DNA of 64,000 nt from an uncultured Bacteroidota bacterium. GTDB taxonomy: Bacteria; Bacteroidota; Bacteroidia; Flavobacteriales; Flavobacteriaceae. Both the position numbers and the translations under genes were made by a program. Positions 18,046 to 26,790 of this stretch are shown here, one piece after another; position 1 is the first letter of the stretch; the number at the start of each line of letters is the position of its first letter. Location: positions 19,320 through 83,319 of the forward strand of contig CABXHU010000005.1 of NCBI GenBank assembly GCA_902512065.1. Direction: 5' to 3'. Under the pieces are notes generated by a model. That model worked only from the letters and a program-made list of their open reading frames with translations. It made no database searches and was not told where the DNA came from.

Positions 18046-18933
18046 ATGGGGTACCACCACGATCATCACCATCATCATTCTTCAAATAACATAAAAGTTG
18101 CATTTTTTTTAAATTTTGGTTTTACTATTTTAGAAATAATTGGGGGTCTTTATGTAAATAGTATTGCAATTATTTCTGATGCTATCCATGATCTAGGGGA
18201 TACAATAGCTCTTGGCACTTCATGGTATCTAGAAGAGAAATCTCACAAGAAATCTAATAAGAAGTTTTCTTTTGGGTATAAAAGATTTTCATTGTTAGGA
18301 GCCCTTATCAATAGCGTTATACTAATAATAGGCTCTTTATATGTGATAACTGAAGCTGTAGGAAGAATTCTGGAACCTGAGCACACTGATGCAAAAGGAA
18401 TGTTCTTTTTTGCAATAATTGGTGTGCTAGTCAATGGGTATGCTGCATGGAAATTAAGCAGTGGTAAAACCATGAATGAAAAAGTAGCATCTTGGCATTT
18501 AGTTGAGGATGTATTAGGATGGGTTGCTGTTTTAGTTGTGGCAATAATTTTAAATTTTAAAGACATCCATTACTTAGATCCAGCATTATCTCTTTTAATA
18601 ACAATTTATATTTTATGGAATGTATTCATTAGACTTAAACAGACCCTTTTTATTTTTTTACAAGGTGTCCCAGAAGATATTGATATAAATGAAATAGAAT
18701 TAAAAATTTTAAAAATAGACTTTGTAGAATCAATTCACCATATGCACGTCTGGTCCTTAGAAGGAGAACACAACGTTTTTACTGCTCATATTAAGATAAA
18801 TGATAACTCAAATTTAAATAATTTTAAAGCTGTAAAATATGACGTAAAAGAAATTTTAAAGCAATATAAATTTGAACACTATACAGTTGAAGTTGAGTTT
18901 AACGATGAAAAATGTGATTTAAGCGATGAATAA
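18046..18933 (+). CDS. Cation diffusion facilitator, zinc-type exporter
   Basis: 295 residues. The N-terminus is His-rich (HHDHHHHH), which in this family binds metal. Six membrane helices follow. The transport-site motifs are SDAIHDLGD in helix 2 (His48 and Asp52) and HLVED in helix 5; this 2-His/2-Asp pattern fits Zn/Cd exporters. The C-terminal cytoplasmic domain has HHMHVWSLEGEHNVFTAHI. The MBL gene overlaps its 3' end by 8 bases. A Cys-rich mini-protein gene follows within 1 kb, suggesting a zinc-handling locus. Confidence 0.93.
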   Translation: MGYHHDHHHHHSSNNIKVAFFLNFGFTILEIIGGLYVNSIAIISDAIHDLGDTIALGTSWYLEEKSHKKSNKKFSFGYKRFSLLGALINSVILIIGSLYVITEAVGRILEPEHTDAKGMFFFAIIGVLVNGYAAWKLSSGKTMNEKVASWHLVEDVLGWVAVLVVAIILNFKDIHYLDPALSLLITIYILWNVFIRLKQTLFIFLQGVPEDIDINEIELKILKIDFVESIHHMHVWSLEGEHNVFTAHIKINDNSNLNNFKAVKYDVKEILKQYKFEHYTVEVEFNDEKCDLSDE

Positions 18934-19873
18934 TTTTATTGAAATTTTATTGAAATACAAATTAACAGCTTTAATTCTTATATCTATTAATTTTTCTTGT
19001 GTTGAACATAAGCCATCTTATAATGAAAATTTTTTAACGGTTTTAGGAATAGCTCAGGATGCAGGATATCCCCATATTGGGTGTAATAAAGATTGTTGTA
19101 ATAAAAACATTGGAGATAATAAATACTATGTAACAAGTATTGGACTTACAGATATTGAAAATGACAAAAATTATTTATTTGAAGCTACACCTGATATAGG
19201 TGAACAAATTAAATATTTAAAAGTTAGTAGAGAAAATAATAAATTGATTGATGGAATATTTTTAACTCATGCTCACATTGGTCATTATAGCGGATTAATG
19301 TATTTAGGAAGAGAGGCATTAGGTGCTAAAAATGTTCCAATATATACTATGCCAAGAATGAAATATTTTTTACAACAAAATGGACCTTGGAGTCAACTAG
19401 TTTCACTAGAAAATATAAAGTTAGAAGAAATAAATCATAACCAAAACATTAGACTATCTAGTGATTTAAAAGTAATTCCTTTTAATGTTCCTCATCGTGA
19501 TGAATTTTCTGAAACTGTTGGTTATAAAATAATAGGAAAGAATAAATCTGCACTCTTTATTCCAGATATTGATAAATGGGAATTATGGAATAAAAGTATT
19601 GTTGATGAAGTTAAATCTGTTGATTATGCCTTTTTGGATGCCACTTTTTTTAGTGGAGAAGAAATCAACAGATCTATGTCTGAAATTCCTCATCCTTTTA
19701 TTTCAGAAACAATAAATCTTTTCAAAGATGAATTATTAGAAATAAAAAATAAAATTTATTTTATTCATTTTAATCATACAAACCCAGTACTAAATAATAA
19801 ATTACATCTTAAGGATAGTATATTAAAATTAGGTTTTAATTTTGCTAAGTTTGGAAATAAGTATGAGTTATAA
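18926..19873 (+). CDS. PqqB-like MBL-fold metallohydrolase, lipoprotein
   Basis: 315 residues. The hydrophobic N-terminus ends in a lipobox-like SINFSC. The domain begins LTVLGIAQDAGYPHIGCNKDCC, a conserved start in PqqB-like metallo-beta-lactamase-fold proteins. Metal ligands are visible in THAHIGHYSG (HxHxxH), then PHRDEF and the late FIHFNHTNP. No other pqq genes are present, so PQQ synthesis is unlikely. It overlaps the CDF gene by 8 bases and is probably translationally coupled. Confidence 0.82.
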   Translation: MNNFIEILLKYKLTALILISINFSCVEHKPSYNENFLTVLGIAQDAGYPHIGCNKDCCNKNIGDNKYYVTSIGLTDIENDKNYLFEATPDIGEQIKYLKVSRENNKLIDGIFLTHAHIGHYSGLMYLGREALGAKNVPIYTMPRMKYFLQQNGPWSQLVSLENIKLEEINHNQNIRLSSDLKVIPFNVPHRDEFSETVGYKIIGKNKSALFIPDIDKWELWNKSIVDEVKSVDYAFLDATFFSGEEINRSMSEIPHPFISETINLFKDELLEIKNKIYFIHFNHTNPVLNNKLHLKDSILKLGFNFAKFGNKYEL

Positions 19874-19915
19874 ATTAAAATTAACTAACTTTAATACTAT
19901 ATAAATTATTTTACT

Positions 19916-20017
19916 ATGGAAGCTCAATGCACCTGTTCTTGTGAAGCTTGCACAAACGGTGATTGCAAAAACTGTTCTTGTGAAGAATGTTCTTGCAATG
20001 ATTGTTGTTGTAAGTAA
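19916..20017 (+). CDS. Metallothionein-like 33-residue cysteine-rich protein
   Basis: An ATG-initiated frame of 33 codons encodes 12 cysteines (36 percent) in CxC, CxxC and CCC arrangements, e.g. CTCSCEAC, CKNCSCEEC and a terminal CCCK. There are no aromatic or long hydrophobic residues. This composition is that of metallothioneins and can form metal-thiolate clusters. It lies 42 bases after the MBL-fold gene and just beyond a zinc-type CDF exporter, so a role in buffering Zn or Cu is inferred. It matches no named bacterial SmtA or copper-thionein pattern that I can state. It is too short for usual gene callers. Confidence 0.72.
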   Translation: MEAQCTCSCEACTNGDCKNCSCEECSCNDCCCK

Positions 20018-20052
20018 ACAAATATTTTACCGGTTTATCATCAAAAGTATTA

Positions 20053-20742
20053 CTATTTTCTATAAATATATCTTATATCAGGGAGCTCTGTAAAATAGTA
20101 GTGGACCCAAATATACAGATGATGGAATAAAGCTAATAATATTCCTGCTTGTGATTCAAAAATTATACCAGGTAACCAAATTAAAAAAAAAGCATAGACA
20201 TACATCCCATTTGATGTGTATTTAAAGATTCCTTCATTTACGAGGGGAATTTTATTATATATTTCTGGCTCAAAATGATCTATTCCAAAGGCCCTATCAT
20301 AACCAAAATATTTGGCAACAGAATATTGTGCATAAATTCCAGGAATGAGTAGTAATATTATTATTGTCCAATAAAATACTGGCCCTATATATAATGAATT
20401 GGAGTTTGATATGGATAATAGTAATATGAAAATAGGTCTAGATAATATTAGAACAGTAAATATTTTTTTGTAGTACGAAAAAGCGTTCTTTCCATAATTT
20501 TTTGACAGGTATTTATAGTATAGCTCTAATCTCCAACAAAAAAGTACATACAGCTGATGAACAATTGCTGATAGTAAAGAAATTATTAACCAAGTATATG
20601 TGCTATACCCAAAAAAAGAGCCATCTAATATAGAAGGATAATTTTCAATTGATTTACTAACAACAATAAATAGTATTAATAAACATAATGCATGCCAAAT
20701 TTGATAGCTAAAAATCTTAATAGGTTTATTTTTTAATTTAAT
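20053..20742 (-). CDS. PEMT/ICMT-like integral membrane methyltransferase, non-canonical start
   Basis: This frame fills the 720-base gap left by conventional start codons. It is open for 229 codons and ends TAG at 20055-20053. It encodes about six hydrophobic segments and a C-terminal pattern like phospholipid or isoprenylcysteine methyltransferases: EGIFKYTSNGMYVYAF (compare GLYRYxRNPxY), then a hydrophobic helix and YYFTELPDIRYIY (compare the EExxxxxxYG-type tail). No ATG, GTG or TTG occurs in frame before residue about 175. The most upstream candidate is ATT at 20742, which overlaps the TAA of the amidohydrolase gene. That fits translational reinitiation, but a decayed start or a sequence error cannot be excluded. 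Confidence 0.6.
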   Translation of the reverse strand: MKLKNKPIKIFSYQIWHALCLLILFIVVSKSIENYPSILDGSFFGYSTYTWLIISLLSAIVHQLYVLFCWRLELYYKYLSKNYGKNAFSYYKKIFTVLILSRPIFILLLSISNSNSLYIGPVFYWTIIILLLIPGIYAQYSVAKYFGYDRAFGIDHFEPEIYNKIPLVNEGIFKYTSNGMYVYAFFLIWLPGIIFESQAGILLALFHHLYIWVHYYFTELPDIRYIYRK

Positions 20743-22345
20743 CTCTCTTTATTTCATCCATTAAATACTTTTCCCATCCTGGAGTGGAAGCTTTTTCTTC
20801 ATCAACAATTTTTTTGGCATCATCGAGTAGCTGTCTAGCATCAAAAATTATTCCATCCTTTATGGTATATTTAATTCCTCCAACTCTTACCGCTTCATTA
20901 TTTTCATCAATTTTTATGTCACCTGTTGCGTATAAGTATTTCAGGTTTTTAAGAGGGTTTTCTTCCATAATTATCATATCAGCATATTTTCCAACTTCAA
21001 TAGTTCCTATTTCTTTTTCCATACCAATTGCTTCAGCAGCATGAAGAGTTGCAGCCCTTATAACTTCCATAGGATGGAAGCCTGATTCTCTAATAAGTTC
21101 AAGTTCTTGGATGTATCCAAAACCATAAAGATTATACATATAACCAGAGTCAGCACCAGCAGTAACTCTACCACCTCTATTTTTATATTCATTAATAAAT
21201 GTCATCCAAAGTTTATAATTTTCTTTCCATTCCATTTCCATTTCAGTTCCCCAGTCAAAGTATGCAGCACCATGGTTGTCTCTTCCAGGAAGAAAAAATT
21301 TAAGTAGTGTTGGGGTGGTGTAATCTTTATGCCATTCTAATCTACTTCCTCTACCTACATCTCTAAAAATACTATAAGGGACAAAAGTTACATCTATAGT
21401 AAAATCTAATTCAATAAGCTCATCCATAACTTCATTCCATTTTTTAGAATAGGGTTCAGCTGCTTGTTTCCATAATCTTCCTGCTTCACCAAATCTATGT
21501 TGTTCGTTATTATAATTATAGTCAAGAGGATAATTTTGAACTGTTCTGTCATCAAATAGTGCTTCTGGTAAACCATACCAATGTTCCATTGTGGTAAGAC
21601 CTAATCTAGCAGTTTCTAGAACATCCATCCATGCTACATCCATTTGAGCATGATGACATGCAGATCCAAGCCCATGTTTATTATTTTCTTTTAGCGCAGC
21701 TTCAAAAATATCTGGTCTAGCTCCTCCAAATTTTATTCCATCAGCACCATTTTCTGCATTTTTTTTAACCCATGCTGTAGCCTCTTCTGGAGAATTTATT
21801 CCATCTGAGCCAAATCCGTTTTCTGCACCTTGCCCAAACCATGTATAAGCAAGTATTCTTGGAGCTGTAATTTTATTTTTTCTACTATCTTCTTTTTGTT
21901 TAAGCACCCATTTTAAACCGTTTCCACATCCAGGATCACGAATAGTTGTTATTCCATGAGCCATCCATAGTTTATAAACATAATCTGCTCTTCCCTGGGT
22001 TGTTTCTCCAATATGTCCATGCATATCAATAAATCCAGGCAATAAATACATGCCATGAGCATTAATTTCTTTTGCACCTTTTATTGCTTTAGGCCTTCTG
22101 TTTTCATTAATTTCAAGTCCTGGAAATCCAACACTTCTTATATTTACTATTTTATTGTCTTCAACAACAACATCTACTGGTCCTATAGGAGGCGCCCCAT
22201 TTCCATTGATTAGTGTAGCCCCCCTTATAATTAATTGTTGAAAAGGACCTTCTCCTCTAAAACGTTCAGGAGCTTCCGCTATCTGGCTAATAGATAAGTT
22301 GTAATAAAATAAATTGATTAGGGTAATTAATAATATCTTTTTCAT
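20738..22345 (-). CDS. Secreted amidohydrolase family protein
   Basis: 535 residues with an N-terminal signal peptide (KKILLITLINLFYYNLSIS). It is a TIM-barrel amidohydrolase: the N-terminal beta-sandwich strand (LIIRGATLINGNG), metal-binding HxH in LPGFIDMHGHIGE near residue 109, a central GIKFGG, HH in SACHHAQMD, and Asp in TAGADSGYM. The tail IGTIEVGKYADMIIMEENPL closes the sandwich. The substrate is unknown; imidazolonepropionase- or prolidase-like enzymes share this layout. It lies 24 bases downstream of the M14 carboxypeptidase on the same strand, suggesting joint peptide breakdown. Confidence 0.9.
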   Translation of the reverse strand: MKKILLITLINLFYYNLSISQIAEAPERFRGEGPFQQLIIRGATLINGNGAPPIGPVDVVVEDNKIVNIRSVGFPGLEINENRRPKAIKGAKEINAHGMYLLPGFIDMHGHIGETTQGRADYVYKLWMAHGITTIRDPGCGNGLKWVLKQKEDSRKNKITAPRILAYTWFGQGAENGFGSDGINSPEEATAWVKKNAENGADGIKFGGARPDIFEAALKENNKHGLGSACHHAQMDVAWMDVLETARLGLTTMEHWYGLPEALFDDRTVQNYPLDYNYNNEQHRFGEAGRLWKQAAEPYSKKWNEVMDELIELDFTIDVTFVPYSIFRDVGRGSRLEWHKDYTTPTLLKFFLPGRDNHGAAYFDWGTEMEMEWKENYKLWMTFINEYKNRGGRVTAGADSGYMYNLYGFGYIQELELIRESGFHPMEVIRAATLHAAEAIGMEKEIGTIEVGKYADMIIMEENPLKNLKYLYATGDIKIDENNEAVRVGGIKYTIKDGIIFDARQLLDDAKKIVDEEKASTPGWEKYLMDEIKRD

Positions 22346-22369
22346 TTTGTTAAATAATTTATTAGGTTA

Positions 22370-24895
22370 TTATTCTCCAGGAACACTTATGTTACTTCCT
22401 AGAAATAGTGCATTTAAGAACAATTTATTGGTTCCATACCAAGATCCTCTAAAATTAGGATTATCTGCAAACATAACAACTCTACCACTTCCTATTTTTG
22501 AAATGATTAATGATGCAGATGATTTTAAATAGTTATCCATATTATTCTTTGATATATATCCATCAATATGTGGGTCTTTTGTATAGACAGCAACATTAGA
22601 ATAAGCATTTTTTGAAGGTTTTATAAATACATTATTGTTCTTATATACAGGAATTTGACTGTCTCTATATCCAAAGGCAAGTGGGTGAGTTCTATCAAGA
22701 TTTACCTTAAATATTGCTCCACCTAGTCTCTCTCTACCAATATGTTCACTAGCATCTACATACCTTTTTCTTTCATTTTTTGAAGAATCTTCATGTTTGA
22801 CTAAAGTTTCATCAACTAATTTCTTGCTAATTGCCCACTTAGATGCATTTGCTATAGTTATAAGAGTATTGCCTTTAGATACCCAGTTTTTTATTCTCTT
22901 TATACTTGTTGAGTCAAGTTGATTATAATATCCAGAGACAACAACCAAAGAATTGTACTTATATAAATTTGCTCTTTCAAATTGACTCATTCTAATTTTA
23001 GTTATTGGTACATTAACTCTTGTATCTAAAAGATGCCAAACTTCTCCAGCTTCATATGAATTAACACCTTCACCAACTAATAGTGCTGCTTTTAAATTTT
23101 TTACAACCCTAAAATTATTACTTCCTAAATCAATTCCTTTAATGCTAAATCCAGTTGAGGTCTGATAAATAGGCACATTGTATTTTCTTTGAGCATTTAA
23201 TACAATTGAATATAATTTATCAGATGCAATCTTTTGTTTGCTTACAGGAATAAGGATTGTCCCATAATTAAATGATTTAATAGACTCATTTGTTTTAACA
23301 GTTAGAGGTTTAAATGCAGAATATGTTATAACTCCATTTGATTGTAAATATGCCAATGCAGCAGGAGAATTATAGTCATCCCAATCCATCAAATAAGCAT
23401 AATTTGATTTGCTAACCCATTTGTTTTTAACAATATCTTTTGAATCAAGAATTTCAGCACCCAGATTATATGATTTTAAACCTTTATGCTTCATATTATA
23501 GAAATTAGAAACACTCCAGGCTGAAGCATCATAAAAAACACTGTCTCGATATTTGTTGTATGTTTCAAAAACATTTTTAACCATTCTTGACTGGGTTTGA
23601 TCTACGGGAACTATGTATCTGTCTCCTTTTTCATAAACCTTTATTCTATGTATTAACAAGTTCTCTATAAAAGCTTTGTTTCTGTTTTGATCATACAGGT
23701 CACCAAACTCATAGGCTTTGATCTTGTCTTTCTCTACGTCAGTAAGGGCTGACTCAAAAAAGTCCTTTTGGTAGTCTCTTAATGTGCTTTTATTTTCAAC
23801 GGCTGCTTTTACTGTTGCAATACTTGAGAGATATTGATTTCTTATTGTAAATCCAAATGAAATTGTACCATAATTAGTCTCTTGTAAATGGCCTCTTGAA
23901 CTTGCTTGCTCAAAGAGTATCCCAAGTCCACCATGTAAGTCTAAGTATGAAGAGCCATATCCAGGATATGTTCCATCAAATGATTCTTTTGTGTAGTAAA
24001 AAGAACCAATACTATCTAGAGTTTTAGCAAAATAGGTAGCAAAAAGTGAATTTAAATCCTCGTAGTTTTCTTTTGGCATTAATGGTTTGTCAGAAGCATT
24101 ATCTTTCATAGGCTCAAAGAAATAATTACTGTTTGTCCCCATTTCATGGAAATCTGTTACCACATTGGGATACCAAGAATGAAACCAATTTAATTTCCCT
24201 TTACTTTCAGGATTTACAGCTAACAGCCAATCACGATTTAAATCAAACCAATAATGATTTGTTCTACCCCTTGGCCATGATTCGTTGTGTTCGGCATCAG
24301 CACCATCTGAAACTAGATTTATAGATTTAAATTGATTAGCCCATTGCGTATGCCTATCCCTTCCGTCTGGATTAATTGTAGGATCAATAAAAGTAACTGC
24401 ATGATTTCTAAATTTTTCAATTGATCTATTTTTTGATGCCACTAGAGTATATGCAGTTAACATAGCTGCCTCTGAACTTGAAGGCTCATTTCCATGAACA
24501 TTATATCCTAGATTAATTACTATAGGTAGGCTATCATCAGTTGTAACTTCAGCATTAGGATCAGTATATTTTAGATGTTTTCCCCTTATAGATTCTATGT
24601 CATTCATATTATCTTCAGATGAAATACAAAGCAAAACTAATTTTCTTCCTTCATGAGTTTTTCCATAAGTCACCAATTTAGCTCTAGCAGAGGTGTTTGA
24701 AAGATAGTTTAGATAGGCTACAATTAGGTCATGTCTTGTGTGCTGAAACCCAATTTCATATCCTAAGAATTCTTCAGGACTATTAATTGAAGTATCATAT
24801 GGTCCATTATTTTCTAAAAAATAATCTTGACTATTTATAGTATTAGTAAAAAGAAAAACTAATAATATGTATTGAATAAATATTCTTAATTGCAT
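22370..24895 (-). CDS. Secreted M14 family zinc carboxypeptidase
   Basis: 841 residues with a signal peptide. Zinc ligands are His134 and Glu137 (YNVHGNEPS) and His250 (TDFHEMGTN). WFDLNRDWL lies between them and the substrate-contact region NPDGRDRH at about 176. The long C-terminal half (about 450-841) has a GATase1/DJ-1-like segment (AALLVGEGVNSYEAGEVWHL) typical of large Bacteroidota M14 enzymes. It is expected to trim peptides in the periplasm or outside the cell. No type IX sorting domain is seen. Confidence 0.92.
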   Translation of the reverse strand: MQLRIFIQYILLVFLFTNTINSQDYFLENNGPYDTSINSPEEFLGYEIGFQHTRHDLIVAYLNYLSNTSARAKLVTYGKTHEGRKLVLLCISSEDNMNDIESIRGKHLKYTDPNAEVTTDDSLPIVINLGYNVHGNEPSSSEAAMLTAYTLVASKNRSIEKFRNHAVTFIDPTINPDGRDRHTQWANQFKSINLVSDGADAEHNESWPRGRTNHYWFDLNRDWLLAVNPESKGKLNWFHSWYPNVVTDFHEMGTNSNYFFEPMKDNASDKPLMPKENYEDLNSLFATYFAKTLDSIGSFYYTKESFDGTYPGYGSSYLDLHGGLGILFEQASSRGHLQETNYGTISFGFTIRNQYLSSIATVKAAVENKSTLRDYQKDFFESALTDVEKDKIKAYEFGDLYDQNRNKAFIENLLIHRIKVYEKGDRYIVPVDQTQSRMVKNVFETYNKYRDSVFYDASAWSVSNFYNMKHKGLKSYNLGAEILDSKDIVKNKWVSKSNYAYLMDWDDYNSPAALAYLQSNGVITYSAFKPLTVKTNESIKSFNYGTILIPVSKQKIASDKLYSIVLNAQRKYNVPIYQTSTGFSIKGIDLGSNNFRVVKNLKAALLVGEGVNSYEAGEVWHLLDTRVNVPITKIRMSQFERANLYKYNSLVVVSGYYNQLDSTSIKRIKNWVSKGNTLITIANASKWAISKKLVDETLVKHEDSSKNERKRYVDASEHIGRERLGGAIFKVNLDRTHPLAFGYRDSQIPVYKNNNVFIKPSKNAYSNVAVYTKDPHIDGYISKNNMDNYLKSSASLIISKIGSGRVVMFADNPNFRGSWYGTNKLFLNALFLGSNISVPGE

Positions 24896-24986
24896 AAATT
24901 TAAATTTTAGGGGGTAATGATAAAAATACTAATTAAATTTAATTGAAAATTGAAAACTGTAGTATTTTTGAAATATATATTGTAAA

Positions 24987-25592
24987 ATGAACAGATCTAT
25001 TCTTCTTTTATTTAGTTTTTTTCTTCTGTTAAATTGTGGAGATAAGAAAAGATATTACAATGATTTAACTCCTTTTCAAAAAGAAATAAATGATTTTTTT
25101 AAGGATGCATCTATTTCTCCACTTAAGGCAAAGGATTTAAAAGATTTCAAGGGATTAGATTTTTTTGCCTTTGATTCTACTTACGTAGTTATAGCTAAAT
25201 TGATAAAAACTCCTAATGAGAAACCTTTTAAAATGAAGACTACAACTGATAGATTACCAGAACATATCAAACATGGGGTTGTGTCTTTTGAATTATTTGG
25301 TATTAGCTATAATTTAAATATTTATAGAAATTTAGAAAATATAGATGAACAAGGGTATAGGGATTATTTATTTCTTCCATTTTTAGATGACACAAATGGT
25401 AATGAATCTTATGGAGGTGGAAGGTATATTAATTTAGATATTCCTGAAGGTAATAGTTTAGTAATTGATTTTAATAGCGCCTATAATCCATACTGCGTAT
25501 ATGATGAAAAATATTCCTGTCCAATTGTCCCTAGAGAAAACTATTTACCAATAGAAATCAAGGCAGGTGTTAAAAACTTTAATAAAAAGTAA
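24987..25592 (+). CDS. DUF1684 domain lipoprotein
   Basis: 201 residues. The signal ends at a lipobox, LLLNC (Cys17). DUF1684 features are present: FQKEINDFFKD near the start, then SPLKAKDLKDFKGLDFFAFD, LPFLDDTNGNESYGGGRY, and the conserved C-terminal FNSAYNPYCVYDEKYSCPI. The function is unknown; the family is common in Bacteroidota as a periplasmic or membrane-bound lipoprotein. It is transcribed alone. Confidence 0.85.
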   Translation: MNRSILLLFSFFLLLNCGDKKRYYNDLTPFQKEINDFFKDASISPLKAKDLKDFKGLDFFAFDSTYVVIAKLIKTPNEKPFKMKTTTDRLPEHIKHGVVSFELFGISYNLNIYRNLENIDEQGYRDYLFLPFLDDTNGNESYGGGRYINLDIPEGNSLVIDFNSAYNPYCVYDEKYSCPIVPRENYLPIEIKAGVKNFNKK

Positions 25593-25680
25593 TTTTATAA
25601 TCCCCGACATTATAATAACTTGAAGTAATATTAAACTTCAGGCTTTTAATATTTATCTTATATTTTATTAGCTAACTAGT

Positions 25681-26160
25681 ATGAGAAGTGTTTTATTTAT
25701 TTTATTCTCTTTGACCTCTTTATTGGGGTTCTCTCAATTGCATCATCAAATGATTTCTTCTCAGGGATCTACAAGCACCACTTCTGAAGGTATTGTAGTT
25801 ACTCAATCTATAGGCCAGCAGTCAATTACGGGAAATAGTGAAGTTGCTGGATTGGTTTATGGTCAGGGGTTTCAACAAAGTATTTGGACAAGATTAGTTA
25901 ATAGTAATGATCAGAATTTTATGGCAGAATACTATCCGAATCCTTTTTTTGATCAAGTAACATTTAAATTTACTAATATGTCTGATGAAATAATTACAAT
26001 TGACATTTTTGATGTGGCAGGAAAACAAGTATTTAGTAAAAGAAAAAATGTAGTTGAGGATAAATTAATTTTACAACTTGGTAGTCTTTCAGGCGGAGCT
26101 TATCTAGTTAGACTATATAACGAAAAGAAAACATTCTATACAAAACTTATAAAAAAATGA
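25681..26160 (+). CDS. Small T9SS-sorted surface protein
   Basis: 159 residues: a signal peptide (SVLFILFSLTSLLGFSQ), about 60 residues with a VVTQSIGQQSITGNSEVAGLVYGQGFQQ motif often placed just before type IX domains, and a C-terminal sorting domain (AEYYPNPFFDQVTFKF ... GGAYLVRLYNEKKTF). There is almost no other content, so it is a minimal T9SS cargo. The stop overlaps the ATG of the outer membrane barrel gene by 4 bases (ATGA), so the pair is coupled. Confidence 0.85.
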   Translation: MRSVLFILFSLTSLLGFSQLHHQMISSQGSTSTTSEGIVVTQSIGQQSITGNSEVAGLVYGQGFQQSIWTRLVNSNDQNFMAEYYPNPFFDQVTFKFTNMSDEIITIDIFDVAGKQVFSKRKNVVEDKLILQLGSLSGGAYLVRLYNEKKTFYTKLIKK

Positions 26161-26780
26161 AAAAAATAATACTACTTTTTTGTGTGCTTGCTTTTATTTT
26201 TGAATCTCATGCACAAGATTTAGATTTAATTGTTGGAAGAAATTTTACTGTGTATGATTACACAAACTCACAGGGTGAAGAAAATCCAAATTTAAGTGGA
26301 GCTAGTGGAAGCTATTATTCAATAACCTATAGTGTTCCTTTTAATAATAAAAGTGAAGATTTATATTATTTTGTTGGATTAGCAGTTAATCAGTTTAATG
26401 CCACAGGAGGTGATTATGCTAGTAGTTATCGTTGGGATACAAATTATTTTGGTATTAGAAGTGGTATTAAATATATGTTTACTTCTCCACGGTCCTTTAT
26501 AAGAGCGGGTGTTAAAACAGGTTTTGGATTAAGCAAAATAATAAATGGGCAACAGAAAATTAATGGGACAACTTTTGATCTAACTAATGAAGATGAATTT
26601 ACAGCCATTAGCGTGGAGCCTTTTATTGGTTTAGAAGCTAGGTATTTTGTATCTGACAAAATTGGATTGGGATTAGGTTATGTTTACTCTAAAAGTTTTG
26701 GTGTTGCTAACGGAGATACAGAAAAATTAAACTTTAATAATTCTAGACTTGAATTTGGTATAACAGTTCAAGTGTATTAA
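26157..26780 (+). CDS. Outer membrane beta-barrel protein
   Basis: 207 residues with a signal peptide ([18 protein letters not shown]) and alternating hydrophobic strands ending in an aromatic-rich C-terminal strand ([14 protein letters not shown]), the usual beta-barrel end. Strands such as [12 protein letters not shown] and [15 protein letters not shown] fit an 8-stranded OmpA-like barrel. It is coupled to the small T9SS protein upstream. A PorP/SprF-like partnership with a surface protein is possible but not shown. Confidence 0.8.
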   Translation: MKKIILLFCVLAFIFESHAQDLDLIVGRNFTVYDYTNSQGEENPNLSGASGSYYSITYSVPFNNKSEDLYYFVGLAVNQFNATGGDYASSYRWDTNYFGIRSGIKYMFTSPRSFIRAGVKTGFGLSKIINGQQKINGTTFDLTNEDEFTAISVEPFIGLEARYFVSDKIGLGLGYVYSKSFGVANGDTEKLNFNNSRLEFGITVQVY

Positions 26781-26790
26781 AAAAATAGTT

